Source: Gammaproteobacteria bacterium
GTDB taxonomy: Bacteria > Pseudomonadota > Gammaproteobacteria > Pseudomonadales > Azotimanducaceae
NCBI GenBank assembly: GCA_009845835.1
Contig: VXYV01000072.1
Coordinates: 1-43,136, forward strand
Length of the DNA stretch: 43,136 nucleotides
Direction: 5' to 3'
Each line of letters starts with the position of its first letter. The stretch's first letter is position 1. Positions 24,815 to 33,374 of this stretch are shown here, piece by piece. A program made the position numbers and the translations under genes. The notes beneath the pieces were generated by a model. The model saw only the letters and a list, made by a program, of their open reading frames with translations. It made no database searches and had not been told where the DNA came from.

Positions 24815-26080
24815 TCAAGTTTGAGTTCGTTCAACCACTCCTCCTAAACTAGCTAGCTTATCTTCCATCCGTTCGTAACCCCGATCAAGATGATAGATCC
24901 GGCCAATGATTGATTCTCCTTGTGCCGCGAGCGCCCCAATGACTAAACAAGAGGAAGCGCGTAAATCAGTTGCCATAACGCGCGTACCTGATAGTCTTGA
25001 GACACCGTTAATCACCGCGGTCGTAGGATTCTTCAAAAAAATATCAGCACCCATTCGCACCAACTCTTGGATATGCATGAAGCGATTCTCGAATACCGTT
25101 TCTGTAATGGTACTAACACCGTTAGCTAAACAATTAACAACCATCAGTTGCGCTTGCAAATCGGTGGGGATGCCTGGGTAAGCGGTGGTCGTAATGCTTA
25201 CTGGAGATAATCTACTACGACGCGCGGAAATATCGATCGTCGATCCCTTGACTGTAATGTCTGCTCCGAACTTTCTCCCAGCAGTCGTCACCGCGATTAG
25301 ACTTGATGGGTTAGCGTTCAATAAACGTACACAACCATGAGTCGCAAGAGTAGCCGCAAGGTAAGTTCCAGTCTCTATCCGGTCAGACATGACCTGAAAC
25401 TCACATCCATGCAGAGTATCAGTTCCCGTAACAGTGATCGTATTCGTACCATCGCCTTTGATCGATGCTCCCATACAACGTAAAAATGATGCCAAATCAA
25501 CAATTTCAGGTTCACGCGCAGCATTGTGTATAACTGTTGTTCCGTCTGCTAGAGTCGCAGCCATTAATACGTTTTGTGTACCACCAACGGTCACAACATC
25601 CATTTCAATCTCCGTTCCTCGCAACCTACCATCGGTGTTGGCATGCACGTATCCATCTATCAAGTCGATTTTTGCCCCCATCTTGGCGAAAGCTTTCAAA
25701 TGTTGATCAACTGGACGAGTTCCAATCGCACAACCACCCGGTAACGAAACCGAAACTCGACCATAGCGCGCTAATATCGAGCCCAGTACTAAGAACGACG
25801 CGCGCATCGTCGACACCAGTTCATATGGCGCGACTAAACTAGTCAACTCGGCTGCTTGAATCGTGAGTTTTCCGGCATTTAGGGGGGTAGTTTCAATTCC
25901 TAAACCACGCAGTAAATCCAACATCGAGCGCACATCCTTCAAATCTGGAATGTTTGAAAGCGTAACTGGCGCCGCAGTTAAGATACTCGCAGCCAATATA
26001 GGCAGTGAAGCATTTTTTGACCCGGATATACTGATCTCACCGACGAGAGGATTACCACCCCGAATACGTAACTCGTCCAT
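24815..26080 (-). CDS. murA: UDP-N-acetylglucosamine 1-carboxyvinyltransferase
   Basis: First committed step of peptidoglycan synthesis: adds enolpyruvyl from PEP to UDP-GlcNAc in the cytoplasm. Length 421 is standard. Lys22 and Asn23 (GSKNASLP) bind substrate; the loop Cys is Cys117 in GGCAIGTRP, so the enzyme should be sensitive to fosfomycin in the usual way. PTDLQAQ and the closing MATDLRASSCL block are present. It is preceded by a BolA-family gene with a 15-base gap, as in the ibaG-murA pair of E. coli. Confidence 0.97.
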   Translation of the reverse strand: MDELRIRGGNPLVGEISISGSKNASLPILAASILTAAPVTLSNIPDLKDVRSMLDLLRGLGIETTPLNAGKLTIQAAELTSLVAPYELVSTMRASFLVLGSILARYGRVSVSLPGGCAIGTRPVDQHLKAFAKMGAKIDLIDGYVHANTDGRLRGTEIEMDVVTVGGTQNVLMAATLADGTTVIHNAAREPEIVDLASFLRCMGASIKGDGTNTITVTGTDTLHGCEFQVMSDRIETGTYLAATLATHGCVRLLNANPSSLIAVTTAGRKFGADITVKGSTIDISARRSRLSPVSITTTAYPGIPTDLQAQLMVVNCLANGVSTITETVFENRFMHIQELVRMGADIFLKNPTTAVINGVSRLSGTRVMATDLRASSCLVIGALAAQGESIIGRIYHLDRGYERMEDKLASLGGVVERTQT

Positions 26081-26095
26081 ATTCTCTCTGGTGTA

Positions 26096-26323
26096 CTATT
26101 CGCTGGGAGTAGTGGCGTGAATAGTAATAGCGTGTAATTCCCCTGATTGGATGAGGTCATTCACACAAGTATAGACCAATTGTTGTCGCTGTACCGGAGA
26201 CTTACCTTCGAACCGATTGGACGATATTTGCAAAATAGCATGGTTACCTTCTACCAACACAGTGAATTGTGCACCATCAAATTCATTTTCTAACCGCAAC
26301 GTGATGGCCTGTTGTAAACTCAT
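26096..26323 (-). CDS. ibaG: BolA/IbaG family protein
   Basis: 75 residues. The KH-like BolA fold is shown by QQAITLRLENEF, NHAILQISSNRFEGKSPVQRQ and HAITIHATTPSE. IbaG partners with monothiol glutaredoxin, binding an iron-sulfur cluster, and in E. coli it sits between the mla operon and murA. Here murA follows 15 bases later, while the mla genes are absent upstream. The length fits short IbaG rather than long BolA. Confidence 0.88.
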   Translation of the reverse strand: MSLQQAITLRLENEFDGAQFTVLVEGNHAILQISSNRFEGKSPVQRQQLVYTCVNDLIQSGELHAITIHATTPSE

Positions 26324-26481
26324 GTCTTTACTACATCCATTCCTATTTCTCCCTTTCCCGTGTGTGAATAAGTCGTAAACCCTTACCGTCTACGATTTTT
26401 TCCAAGCCCGTATGATATTCGAGCAAACATCGATCCAAACGCAAATGACTACTGTTGCGATAAATCGCACTGTGTAGTTCG

Positions 26482-27456
26482 ATGGAATTACCAATCTTAA
26501 TTCTTATTCTTTTACTGGTAACTGGGTTCATCGCGCTAGTATGGAGCGCTGACATTTTTGTCGAAGCTGCCGCTGCATTAGCACGGAACCTCGGAGTGTC
26601 AGAACTCGTTATCGGGCTCACAGTCGTCTCAATCGGTACTTCCGCTCCAGAAATTTTAGTGGCGGTCATGGACTCGTATACCACTGCACCAGAGATCGCT
26701 ATCGGTAACGCCATAGGGTCCAACATTGCTAACATGGGACTTGTGCTTGGAGTCACCGCGCTCTTCGTTCCTTTACCATACGGCAAGCGAATTCAAAAAA
26801 GTGAGTTTCCACTCTTAATCACGGCAACTGTGTTGGTCGCCATTTGTCTCGCAAACCTGGAAGTCGGTAGACTAGATGGTTTGTTGTTTCTAGCCCTATT
26901 TGCTTTCATTCTGTATCGGTTCGTGATCAGTTCGGGTCGGTCAAAACAGTTTTCCGAAGAAATCGAGCACCAACTCCAAGGTATACCAGAGATGTCAGTC
27001 GGAAAATCAATCTTGCGGAGTACCGTTAGTCTAATCATTTTGCTAGTGTCCGCTCGATTAATCGTAATCGCAGCTGAAGGAATCGCGACCAGACTTGAAG
27101 TCAACGAAATGATCATTGGTTTAACCGTTGTCGCATGTGGTACAAGTTTACCAGAACTCGCCGTCACACTAAGAGCAGCGTTGAAAGGTGGACATGCAAT
27201 CGCTATTGGTAATATTATTGGTTCGAATATATTAAACCTTCTGGTAGTATTAGCTGTACCCGCGATACTGCATCCTAGCGCGATTACGTTGATGGAATAT
27301 GGGCGAGATTTTGGTGTAATGTTCGGCTTAACAGTAATCTTAGGTTTGTTCATTTACGTGAGTAATCGAAACGACACGATAAGTCGGATTCATGGCGCTG
27401 TTTTTCTGATACTATATGTCAGTTACATTACGTTATTGACGACGCAAACTACATGA
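26482..27456 (+). CDS. yrbG: YrbG-type calcium/sodium exchanger
   Basis: 324-residue inner-membrane cation antiporter of the CaCA family, likely exchanging Ca2+ or Na+ with protons or sodium. Two inverted repeats are visible, each with the ion-binding signature: GLTVVSIGTSAPEI (first) and GLTVVACGTSLPEL (second). Ten hydrophobic helices are expected, with the alpha repeats GNAIGSNIAN and GNIIGSNILN. The stop overlaps the kdsC start by 4 bases (ATGA). In E. coli yrbG is divergent from the mla operon and is followed by kdsD, which is missing here. Confidence 0.93.
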   Translation: MELPILILILLLVTGFIALVWSADIFVEAAAALARNLGVSELVIGLTVVSIGTSAPEILVAVMDSYTTAPEIAIGNAIGSNIANMGLVLGVTALFVPLPYGKRIQKSEFPLLITATVLVAICLANLEVGRLDGLLFLALFAFILYRFVISSGRSKQFSEEIEHQLQGIPEMSVGKSILRSTVSLIILLVSARLIVIAAEGIATRLEVNEMIIGLTVVACGTSLPELAVTLRAALKGGHAIAIGNIIGSNILNLLVVLAVPAILHPSAITLMEYGRDFGVMFGLTVILGLFIYVSNRNDTISRIHGAVFLILYVSYITLLTTQTT

Positions 27457-27968
27457 CTAGTTCACCGCAGATTTCGCCGCCGCTGCGCGAAAAACTGAAC
27501 CGAATCCGGGGTCTCATCCTCGATGTTGATGGAGTGTTAACAACTGGCGCGATCATATACGATCACCTCGGTAACGAGGTGAAAGTTTTTCACATTCACG
27601 ATGGTATGGGCATCGTATCGATTCACAGAATTGGATTAGTTACGGCGATTATTTCTGGTCGTGCGTCACAAGCAGTTCAAAAACGCGCCGGTGAATTGAA
27701 TATCCGCTATGTGTACGAACAAGTTGCAGACAAAACAGCTGCACTGGATGAATTATGTAGTGCGACTGGTTTGCTAGAAAGCGAATTCGCTCACATTGGC
27801 GACGATTTAGCTGACTTAGGGTTATTCAAAAGAGTCGGTTTTGCGGTTGCTGTTAAAAACGCAATACAGGTTGTCCAAGATCGAGCTGACTATGTAACTC
27901 GGTTAGCTGGTGGACAAGGTGCTGTACGCGAAGTTTGTGACCTTCTCTTGGCAGCGCACCAACAATGA
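27453..27968 (+). CDS. kdsC: 3-deoxy-D-manno-octulosonate 8-phosphate phosphatase
   Basis: HAD-family tetrameric enzyme that removes phosphate from KDO 8-phosphate for lipopolysaccharide inner core synthesis. It has no cap domain, and at 171 residues is slightly shorter than E. coli KdsC (188). Motifs: ILDVDGVLT with Asp24 and Asp26, ISGRAS, and GDDLADL (metal site). FHIHDGMGI replaces the common FNVRDGYGI. It overlaps yrbG and lptC by 4 bases each. Confidence 0.95.
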   Translation: MTSSPQISPPLREKLNRIRGLILDVDGVLTTGAIIYDHLGNEVKVFHIHDGMGIVSIHRIGLVTAIISGRASQAVQKRAGELNIRYVYEQVADKTAALDELCSATGLLESEFAHIGDDLADLGLFKRVGFAVAVKNAIQVVQDRADYVTRLAGGQGAVREVCDLLLAAHQQ

Positions 27969-28567
27969 AAAAAATTCTGTTGGTAACAGGGTTATTAGTT
28001 GTCATTGGTGCTGCTGTAGTCTTATATTTACATACTGCGAACTCTCGTAGTGAACGACTCACCGTACAGTTGGCGAACGCACCAGACTTAACGTTACAAG
28101 AAGTAGAGGTACGGGCATACACTACTGAAGGGAACCGTGTGTATGAGTTACAGGCAAAGCAAGTTTATCAACATTCGCGAACTGGAGTAGTTAACTTCGA
28201 AGACATAGACATCGTAGCGCAACACTCCGAAACCGTGACTTGGTATATCGAAGCTAATTTCGGCGCGATTCAAACAACCAACAATCAAGAGGTTAATGAA
28301 CTCAGCCCCATTCATTTACAGCAAGGAGTTTATGTCTACACACTCGCTAATAGCCAGGTCGTACAGTCGTTCAAGGCAGATTCGTTAACTTATTTACCTG
28401 CAGAACATCGACTAATAGGCTCAGGATCAATCTCAATCACGGATCATGAACAACTTTATGTTGCTGATAATCTAGACGTTGATCTAACAAAGCAAGAATT
28501 CAATCTAACTTCACAACCTGGACAATCCGTGGAACTTAAACATGTCAAACCAACCAAACCCGACTAA
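27965..28567 (+). CDS. lptC: LPS export periplasmic bridge component LptC
   Basis: 200 residues. One N-terminal membrane helix (about 3-22) anchors a periplasmic beta-jellyroll domain with the LptC family pattern (DLTLQEVEVRAYTTEGNRVYEL, HSRTGVVNFEDIDI). It passes lipopolysaccharide from the LptB2FG complex to LptA. It overlaps kdsC by 4 bases and lptA by 26, so the string is probably translated as one message. Confidence 0.88.
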   Translation: MKKILLVTGLLVVIGAAVVLYLHTANSRSERLTVQLANAPDLTLQEVEVRAYTTEGNRVYELQAKQVYQHSRTGVVNFEDIDIVAQHSETVTWYIEANFGAIQTTNNQEVNELSPIHLQQGVYVYTLANSQVVQSFKADSLTYLPAEHRLIGSGSISITDHEQLYVADNLDVDLTKQEFNLTSQPGQSVELKHVKPTKPD

Positions 28568-29069
28568 TCGCTACATCGGCGGAATAACGCTTGTCTTCGT
28601 TCTGCTGAGTTTTTCAGGTCATTTCATTATTGGACAAAGTTTTGCTGGGCTCCGATTCTCAGCTAATGATTTTAGTGGTTCCTTAGAAGACAATACGACG
28701 ATTTTGTCAGGAAACGTAACCGTAACTGCGGACGACATTGAACTAACTGCCGACGAAGTTACGGTAAAACGAAGTGAAAACTCCGATCCCGTCTCAATCG
28801 TCGCGACTGGGGACCCAGTCAATATTATCATGACAATCGAAGAATCGCAAGAAGACCAACAAACACTAGAAGCGACTGCTAAAGAGCTCTCCTACGATAG
28901 ACTTGAAGGATGGATTAAATTTACCGGTGATTCAAAACTAGCCATGGACAATATCGAAATCATCGCTGATGTCATTCATATTGACATTGAATCGAAAAAC
29001 ATCTCAGCCACGATGGATGACCCAGATGAGCAAGTAGAAATCAACATGTATGATGTCGAAGAACGGTGA
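28542..29069 (+). CDS. lptA: LPS export periplasmic protein LptA
   Basis: 175 residues with an N-terminal hydrophobic signal (about 12-34), then an OstA-type beta-jellyroll: ILSGNVTVTADDIELTADEV is the family start and IIADVIHIDIE the end. Molecules stack to form a bridge across the periplasm. It begins 26 bases inside lptC and is followed 24 bases later by lptB. The acidic C-terminus (EQVEINMYDVEER) is typical in character. Confidence 0.88.
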   Translation: MSNQPNPTNRYIGGITLVFVLLSFSGHFIIGQSFAGLRFSANDFSGSLEDNTTILSGNVTVTADDIELTADEVTVKRSENSDPVSIVATGDPVNIIMTIEESQEDQQTLEATAKELSYDRLEGWIKFTGDSKLAMDNIEIIADVIHIDIESKNISATMDDPDEQVEINMYDVEER

Positions 29070-29093
29070 ACGATTTTGTCAGAACCTTGAATA

Positions 29094-29834
29094 ATGAATG
29101 CGATACCTAGTTCCCAACTCACTGCCGAGAACATTTCCAAGAAATATGGGAAAAGACATGTCGTAGAAGACGTTTCGATGTCAGTTTCGACGGGTGAGAT
29201 AGTTGGTTTGCTTGGACCTAATGGGGCTGGCAAAACCACATCGTTTTACTGTATTGTCGGCTTGGTGTGCATGGATGCAGGCAAAATCATGATTGACGAA
29301 TTTGACCTCACCGCGAGCCCGATGCACGTTAGAGCCCGCCACGGACTAGGTTACCTACCGCAGGAAGCAAGTGTATTTCGGCGCTTGACAACCTTTCAAA
29401 ATATATTGACAATGGTCGAATTGAAACGCAATCGTAATCGCGCCGAGCAAAGCGCTCACGTCAATGAATTAATCGACGAATTTAATCTAGGGCGTGTACG
29501 AGACGTTCTTGGCGAACGCTTATCTGGCGGAGAACGTCGCCGACTCGAAATAGCCAGAGCCCTAGCTAGTGAACCGAAATTTATACTGCTCGACGAACCC
29601 TTTGCAGGTGTAGATCCGATCTCGGTAGCCGACATTAAACAAAATGTGCGGCATCTCGCAGCAAAAAACATCGGTGTGTTAATCACGGATCACAATGTTC
29701 GCGATACGCTAGATCTCTGCGATCGGGCTTATATTGTGCATGAAGGTCATGTTATAGCAGATGGAACTACTAATGCTATACTCGCCAACACGCATGTTCA
29801 ACGCACTTACTTGGGAGAAGGTTTTAAGATTTGA
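29094..29834 (+). CDS. lptB: LPS export ABC transporter ATPase LptB
   Basis: 246 residues, one cytoplasmic ATPase that with LptF and LptG pulls lipopolysaccharide out of the inner membrane. Walker A is GPNGAGKT (41-48), signature LSGGERRRLEIARAL, Walker B FILLDEPFAGVDP, and the switch His in LITDHN. The lptFG genes are elsewhere. The next gene, rpoN, starts 6 bases after the stop. Confidence 0.97.
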   Translation: MNAIPSSQLTAENISKKYGKRHVVEDVSMSVSTGEIVGLLGPNGAGKTTSFYCIVGLVCMDAGKIMIDEFDLTASPMHVRARHGLGYLPQEASVFRRLTTFQNILTMVELKRNRNRAEQSAHVNELIDEFNLGRVRDVLGERLSGGERRRLEIARALASEPKFILLDEPFAGVDPISVADIKQNVRHLAAKNIGVLITDHNVRDTLDLCDRAYIVHEGHVIADGTTNAILANTHVQRTYLGEGFKI

Positions 29835-29840
29835 TTTACG

Positions 29841-31367
29841 ATGCGTCAGACACTTGAACTACAACAACGGTTACAGACTACGCTCACGCCAGAGTTGCAA
29901 CATGTTCTTCGCATTATGCAACTTTCGTCCACAGAGCTGCAGCGACAACTGCAAACCGAATGTGACCTAAACCCCTTTCTCGAAATAGCGGAAACGTCCA
30001 ACGAGGGAGACGAACTTACATACGACAAACCAATATCAACTACCGACGACATCGACGAGGTTCACGTCGAACGCTCGGAGTTAGACTATGAAAGTTCTGC
30101 ATCTACAACCCAAGTAGAAGAAGTAACTGACTTCATTACGAAGGATGGTTCTCAGGAAACAGGTATCACGGAAACAGATCAGGAATTAGACTGGTCTGAC
30201 CGTTACGACTATGATTCAATATATACAACCGAGACTGGAGACGTTTTAGCCCAACACTCAGGTTCGCTTTCATTACAAGATCACTTGCGATCGCAAGCAC
30301 AGCAGCGTCCTTTATCCGACCGTGAAACCTTGCTTATTCATTTTCTCATCGACGCCGTAAACTCCGACGGTTATCTTGATGATTGGCTAGATATACGGGA
30401 CACCGTCTCTGAACAATTGCACGCAACCGAGACTGAACTCGAAAAAGCGCTACCAATCCTCCAAGAGTTTTCACCCAGTGGAGTTGGTGCCCGTACGGTA
30501 CAGGAAAGCTTGAAGATTCAGTTATACGGATTGCGACCTACCACTGCATATCGTGATGTCGCTCTAACAATCATCGAAAAGGGGTTTGATGACCTTGTAG
30601 ACAAAAACCTATCGAAGTTAGCTACACGACTCAAAACTCACATTAACGACATCAATAAAGCGGTGAAACTCATTAGATCTCTGAATCCTCGACCAGGAGC
30701 TGCTTTTGCGGATATTTCCTCGTCGTATCTCACTCCTGATCTCGTCGTGCTAAAAAGGAACGATGAATGGACCGTGTCTTTGAACGATTCAATATGTCCA
30801 GATATCAAAATTAGTGATTACTATGTGAATTTAATTCGTAAGTCTCAATCAAAAGAAAACAAAAGTTACATGAAAAAATATCTAACGAGAGCGCGTGCAT
30901 GGCTCTATGGTATCCGTACGAGAAATACCACGCTTCTGAAAACCGCAATCGCCATCGTAACAGAACAGCGAGGCTTTTTCGAAAATGGAGAAGCTAAGCT
31001 GAGACCGCTCACACAAGCTGAAATCGCGTTAGCGGTTGGTGTCCATCCTTCCACCATTTCCCGAATCACAACACAGAAGTTCTTAACTTGTAGCCGAGGC
31101 ACGTTTGAACTCAAATATTTCTTTTCAAGTTTCATTCGCTCGACGCAAGGAGACGATGTTTCGAGTACGGCTATACAAGCTCAGATAAAAAAGTGGACCG
31201 ATAACGAGGATCCCACTTCGCCTTTTTCCGATGCCGAATTAGTCCAAAAGTTTCGGCAACAAGGGGTAACTATTGCGCGACGAACCATCACAAAATACAG
31301 ACAGAACCTGAATATCCCTTCTACCCGCGAGCGGCGACTCGATTCCGCTGATCAACTTGGTTTCTGA
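29841..31367 (+). CDS. rpoN: RNA polymerase sigma-54 factor
   Basis: 508 residues. Region I, with LQTTLTPELQHVLRIMQLSSTELQ, binds activators; region II is acidic; the core-binding part follows; the HTH is VHPSTISRITTQK. The C-terminal RpoN box reads ARRTITKYRQ, with two differences from the common ARRTVAKYRE. It directs nitrogen and other genes via -24/-12 promoters and needs enhancer-binding proteins. Its position between lptB and hpf is the standard gammaproteobacterial order. Confidence 0.97.
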   Translation: MRQTLELQQRLQTTLTPELQHVLRIMQLSSTELQRQLQTECDLNPFLEIAETSNEGDELTYDKPISTTDDIDEVHVERSELDYESSASTTQVEEVTDFITKDGSQETGITETDQELDWSDRYDYDSIYTTETGDVLAQHSGSLSLQDHLRSQAQQRPLSDRETLLIHFLIDAVNSDGYLDDWLDIRDTVSEQLHATETELEKALPILQEFSPSGVGARTVQESLKIQLYGLRPTTAYRDVALTIIEKGFDDLVDKNLSKLATRLKTHINDINKAVKLIRSLNPRPGAAFADISSSYLTPDLVVLKRNDEWTVSLNDSICPDIKISDYYVNLIRKSQSKENKSYMKKYLTRARAWLYGIRTRNTTLLKTAIAIVTEQRGFFENGEAKLRPLTQAEIALAVGVHPSTISRITTQKFLTCSRGTFELKYFFSSFIRSTQGDDVSSTAIQAQIKKWTDNEDPTSPFSDAELVQKFRQQGVTIARRTITKYRQNLNIPSTRERRLDSADQLGF

Positions 31368-31415
31368 AGTGATAATATACCTGTCGTTTTCCTAAATCTA
31401 GTTTTTGTAATCCAT

Positions 31416-31422
31416 TAAGGAG
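31416..31422 (+). promoter_or_regulatory. hpf: Ribosome site for hpf
   Basis: TAAGGAG 8 bases before GTG 31431. Its strength and spacing fix a GTG start for hpf, since no nearby ATG in frame gives the usual N-terminus. Confidence 0.8.
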
Positions 31423-31430
31423 TCATCAAA

Positions 31431-31718
31431 GTGCACGTTAATATCACAACAAAAGATTACCACCTCGATGCTAAGTTACGCTCGAGCATTGAACGAAAAA
31501 TTGCAAAACTCGAACGACACTACAATCGTATTACATCAGTACACCTCATGCTATCGGTGACAAAAGTTAACCATCGCGCCGAAGCTTCGGTACGAGTCGA
31601 TGGCAACGAGTTGTTTGCCGAATCAGTAGAATCGGATATGCGTTCTGCTATCGATGCTCTTACTAGTAAACTTGAGCGACAAATTTCGCGACATAAAGAC
31701 AAAGTCACTCGACATTAA
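31431..31718 (+). CDS. hpf: Ribosome hibernation promoting factor, short form
   Basis: 95 residues, GTG start. The beta-alpha-beta-beta-beta-alpha fold of the YfiA/HPF family is indicated by VNITTKDYHLDAKLRSSIERKI and the basic C-terminal helix LERQISRHKDKVTRH. Short HPF works with RMF to form inactive 100S ribosomes in stationary phase. Position after rpoN and before ptsN is conserved. Confidence 0.93.
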   Translation: MHVNITTKDYHLDAKLRSSIERKIAKLERHYNRITSVHLMLSVTKVNHRAEASVRVDGNELFAESVESDMRSAIDALTSKLERQISRHKDKVTRH

Positions 31719-31771
31719 ACTCTCCGAAGTAAGCCTTTGATGTACGCTAAAGCTGTAGTCGTTATCTGTTT

Positions 31772-32242
31772 GTGATCGAGTTCGATACTATTTTTTCGCC
31801 AGCAACCGTATGCTTTGTGCACGATTGCCAATCACGGAAAGCTGCGTTGCGAATCGCTGCAGAACTAGTAGGAGACTGGAAGAAATCCATAGATCCGAAG
31901 ATTCTACTAGAAAAACTCCTAGCGCGAGAGGGTCTTGGTAGTACAGTACTCGAAGACACTCGTGTTTCGATTCCTCACTGCAGATTTAATGGGTGTTCCG
32001 CACCCATCGGTGCTATCCTTCGCTTCATCCCGCATGTCATGTTTGGCACAGACGGTGCCGTGAATATGAGTTTTGTCTTAGTGGTACCCATTGAAGAAAA
32101 TAAACTTCATTTAGAAATCTTGAACGGGCTAGCCAAACTTTGTGTTTCTAACTCAAGATTAAACTATCTCATGGATGCAACTACTCCTCAAGACCTGTAC
32201 GACCGCTTCATCCAGACAGCAAGAAAGGTCAATAGCGGATGA
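31772..32242 (+). CDS. ptsN: Nitrogen phosphotransferase enzyme IIA
   Basis: 156 residues of the EIIA fructose/mannitol fold, with the phosphorylated His69 in VSIPHCRF and the LEDTRVSIPH block. It receives phosphate from NPr and regulates potassium transport, and other envelope functions, rather than sugar uptake. GTG is the start at 31772; no clear ribosome site is visible. It overlaps rapZ by 4 bases. Confidence 0.94.
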   Translation: MIEFDTIFSPATVCFVHDCQSRKAALRIAAELVGDWKKSIDPKILLEKLLAREGLGSTVLEDTRVSIPHCRFNGCSAPIGAILRFIPHVMFGTDGAVNMSFVLVVPIEENKLHLEILNGLAKLCVSNSRLNYLMDATTPQDLYDRFIQTARKVNSG

Positions 32243-33102
32243 AAGTTTTTGTCATATCAGGTCGCTCCGGTTCCGGTAAAAGTACGGTATTGCATGCCTT
32301 AGAAGATGCTGGTTATACGTGCATCGATAACTTCCCTGTACTATTGCTTAATCAGCTCATCGATAAATATGTCGACAACCAAAACTACAACAACTTGGCT
32401 GTTTCCATTGATGCCCGCAGTCCGAGTAGCGAACTATACAGGCTCCCTGACGTCCTACAATCGTTAACGCAAGAGAGTTTCCAACCGCGATTAGTCTATC
32501 TCGACGCTCAGAGCTCGGTTCTCGTGAAACGATTTGATGAGACGCGCCGTCGACACCCCCTCGAACAGATTGGATCTGACCTAGTTCAATGTATCGACGC
32601 CGAAACTAACCTTTTGGCGCATCTCGCTGACATCGCTGACCTAAAAATCGACACAACAAATCTATCCCAACACGAACTAACGCGACTCACAAACTCGTTA
32701 CTTATCAAAGGTGACAGTCGTGAGATAGTCTTGTTGTTCCGCTCCTTTGCCTTTCGGAACGGGGTACCTGTAGATGCCGATTTTGTATTCGATGTACGTT
32801 GCCTACCGAACCCACATTGGGATGTAGAGTTAGCCAAATTGAGTGGTCGAGACAAAAAGGTGCAAGAATTCTTTCAACGGCAAGAGTTAGTCACAGAGAT
32901 GCAGCAACAGATCGTTAAATTTTTAACTCGTTGGCTACAGGTGTTTGAGCAACACAAACGGGCTTATGTTACTGTTGCAGTCGGTTGTACCGGAGGCAGG
33001 CATCGATCAGTTTACATGACTGAACAACTCGCACAGGCGTTCCGTAAAAAGTACTCAAACGTACTCACTCGACATCGTGAAGAATACGGGAAATCTGCAT
33101 GA
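32239..33102 (+). CDS. rapZ: RNase adapter protein RapZ
   Basis: 287 residues. Walker A GRSGSGKS (8-15) and the conserved C-terminal VAVGCTGGRHRSVYM, the site that binds RNA and glucosamine 6-phosphate in E. coli. It targets the GlmZ small RNA for cleavage and so controls GlmS, tying amino-sugar supply to envelope demand. ATGA overlaps join it to ptsN and npr. Confidence 0.96.
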   Translation: MKVFVISGRSGSGKSTVLHALEDAGYTCIDNFPVLLLNQLIDKYVDNQNYNNLAVSIDARSPSSELYRLPDVLQSLTQESFQPRLVYLDAQSSVLVKRFDETRRRHPLEQIGSDLVQCIDAETNLLAHLADIADLKIDTTNLSQHELTRLTNSLLIKGDSREIVLLFRSFAFRNGVPVDADFVFDVRCLPNPHWDVELAKLSGRDKKVQEFFQRQELVTEMQQQIVKFLTRWLQVFEQHKRAYVTVAVGCTGGRHRSVYMTEQLAQAFRKKYSNVLTRHREEYGKSA

Positions 33103-33371
33103 TTCTGAGTAAGGTAACAATTGTCAATAAACTTGGACTACACGCCCGGGCTTCTTCAAAATTTGTTCAACTGGCTAAACGATTCGCGAGTTCTATTAAA
33201 CTAGGTCCGACCGAGAACGAATTGGTCAACGCCAAGAGCATCATGCACATCATGACTCTTGCGGCGTCAAAGGGTACCGTGCTGCTACTCAAAGTAGAAG
33301 GTGAAGATGAAGAGGCAGCATTCCACGCACTTCGTACGCTGATTGAAAACCGATTCGACGAAGGAGAATAA
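33099..33371 (+). CDS. ptsO: Phosphocarrier protein NPr (HPr-like)
   Basis: 90-residue HPr-fold protein that passes phosphate from PtsP to PtsN. Phosphorylated His15 is in KLGLHARAS, and the regulatory Ser is Ser47 in NAKSIMHIM. It is last in the rpoN string, overlapping rapZ by 4 bases, and it meets pmbA tail to tail with only 3 bases between, so no separate terminator fits between them. Confidence 0.94.
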   Translation: MILSKVTIVNKLGLHARASSKFVQLAKRFASSIKLGPTENELVNAKSIMHIMTLAASKGTVLLLKVEGEDEEAAFHALRTLIENRFDEGE

Positions 33372-33374
33372 TGC

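Noticed and set aside
26343-27353. Minus-strand frames of 147 and 186 codons opposite yrbG
   Set aside because: The plus strand encodes a clear cation exchanger with both ion-binding signatures; the antisense frames show no domains.
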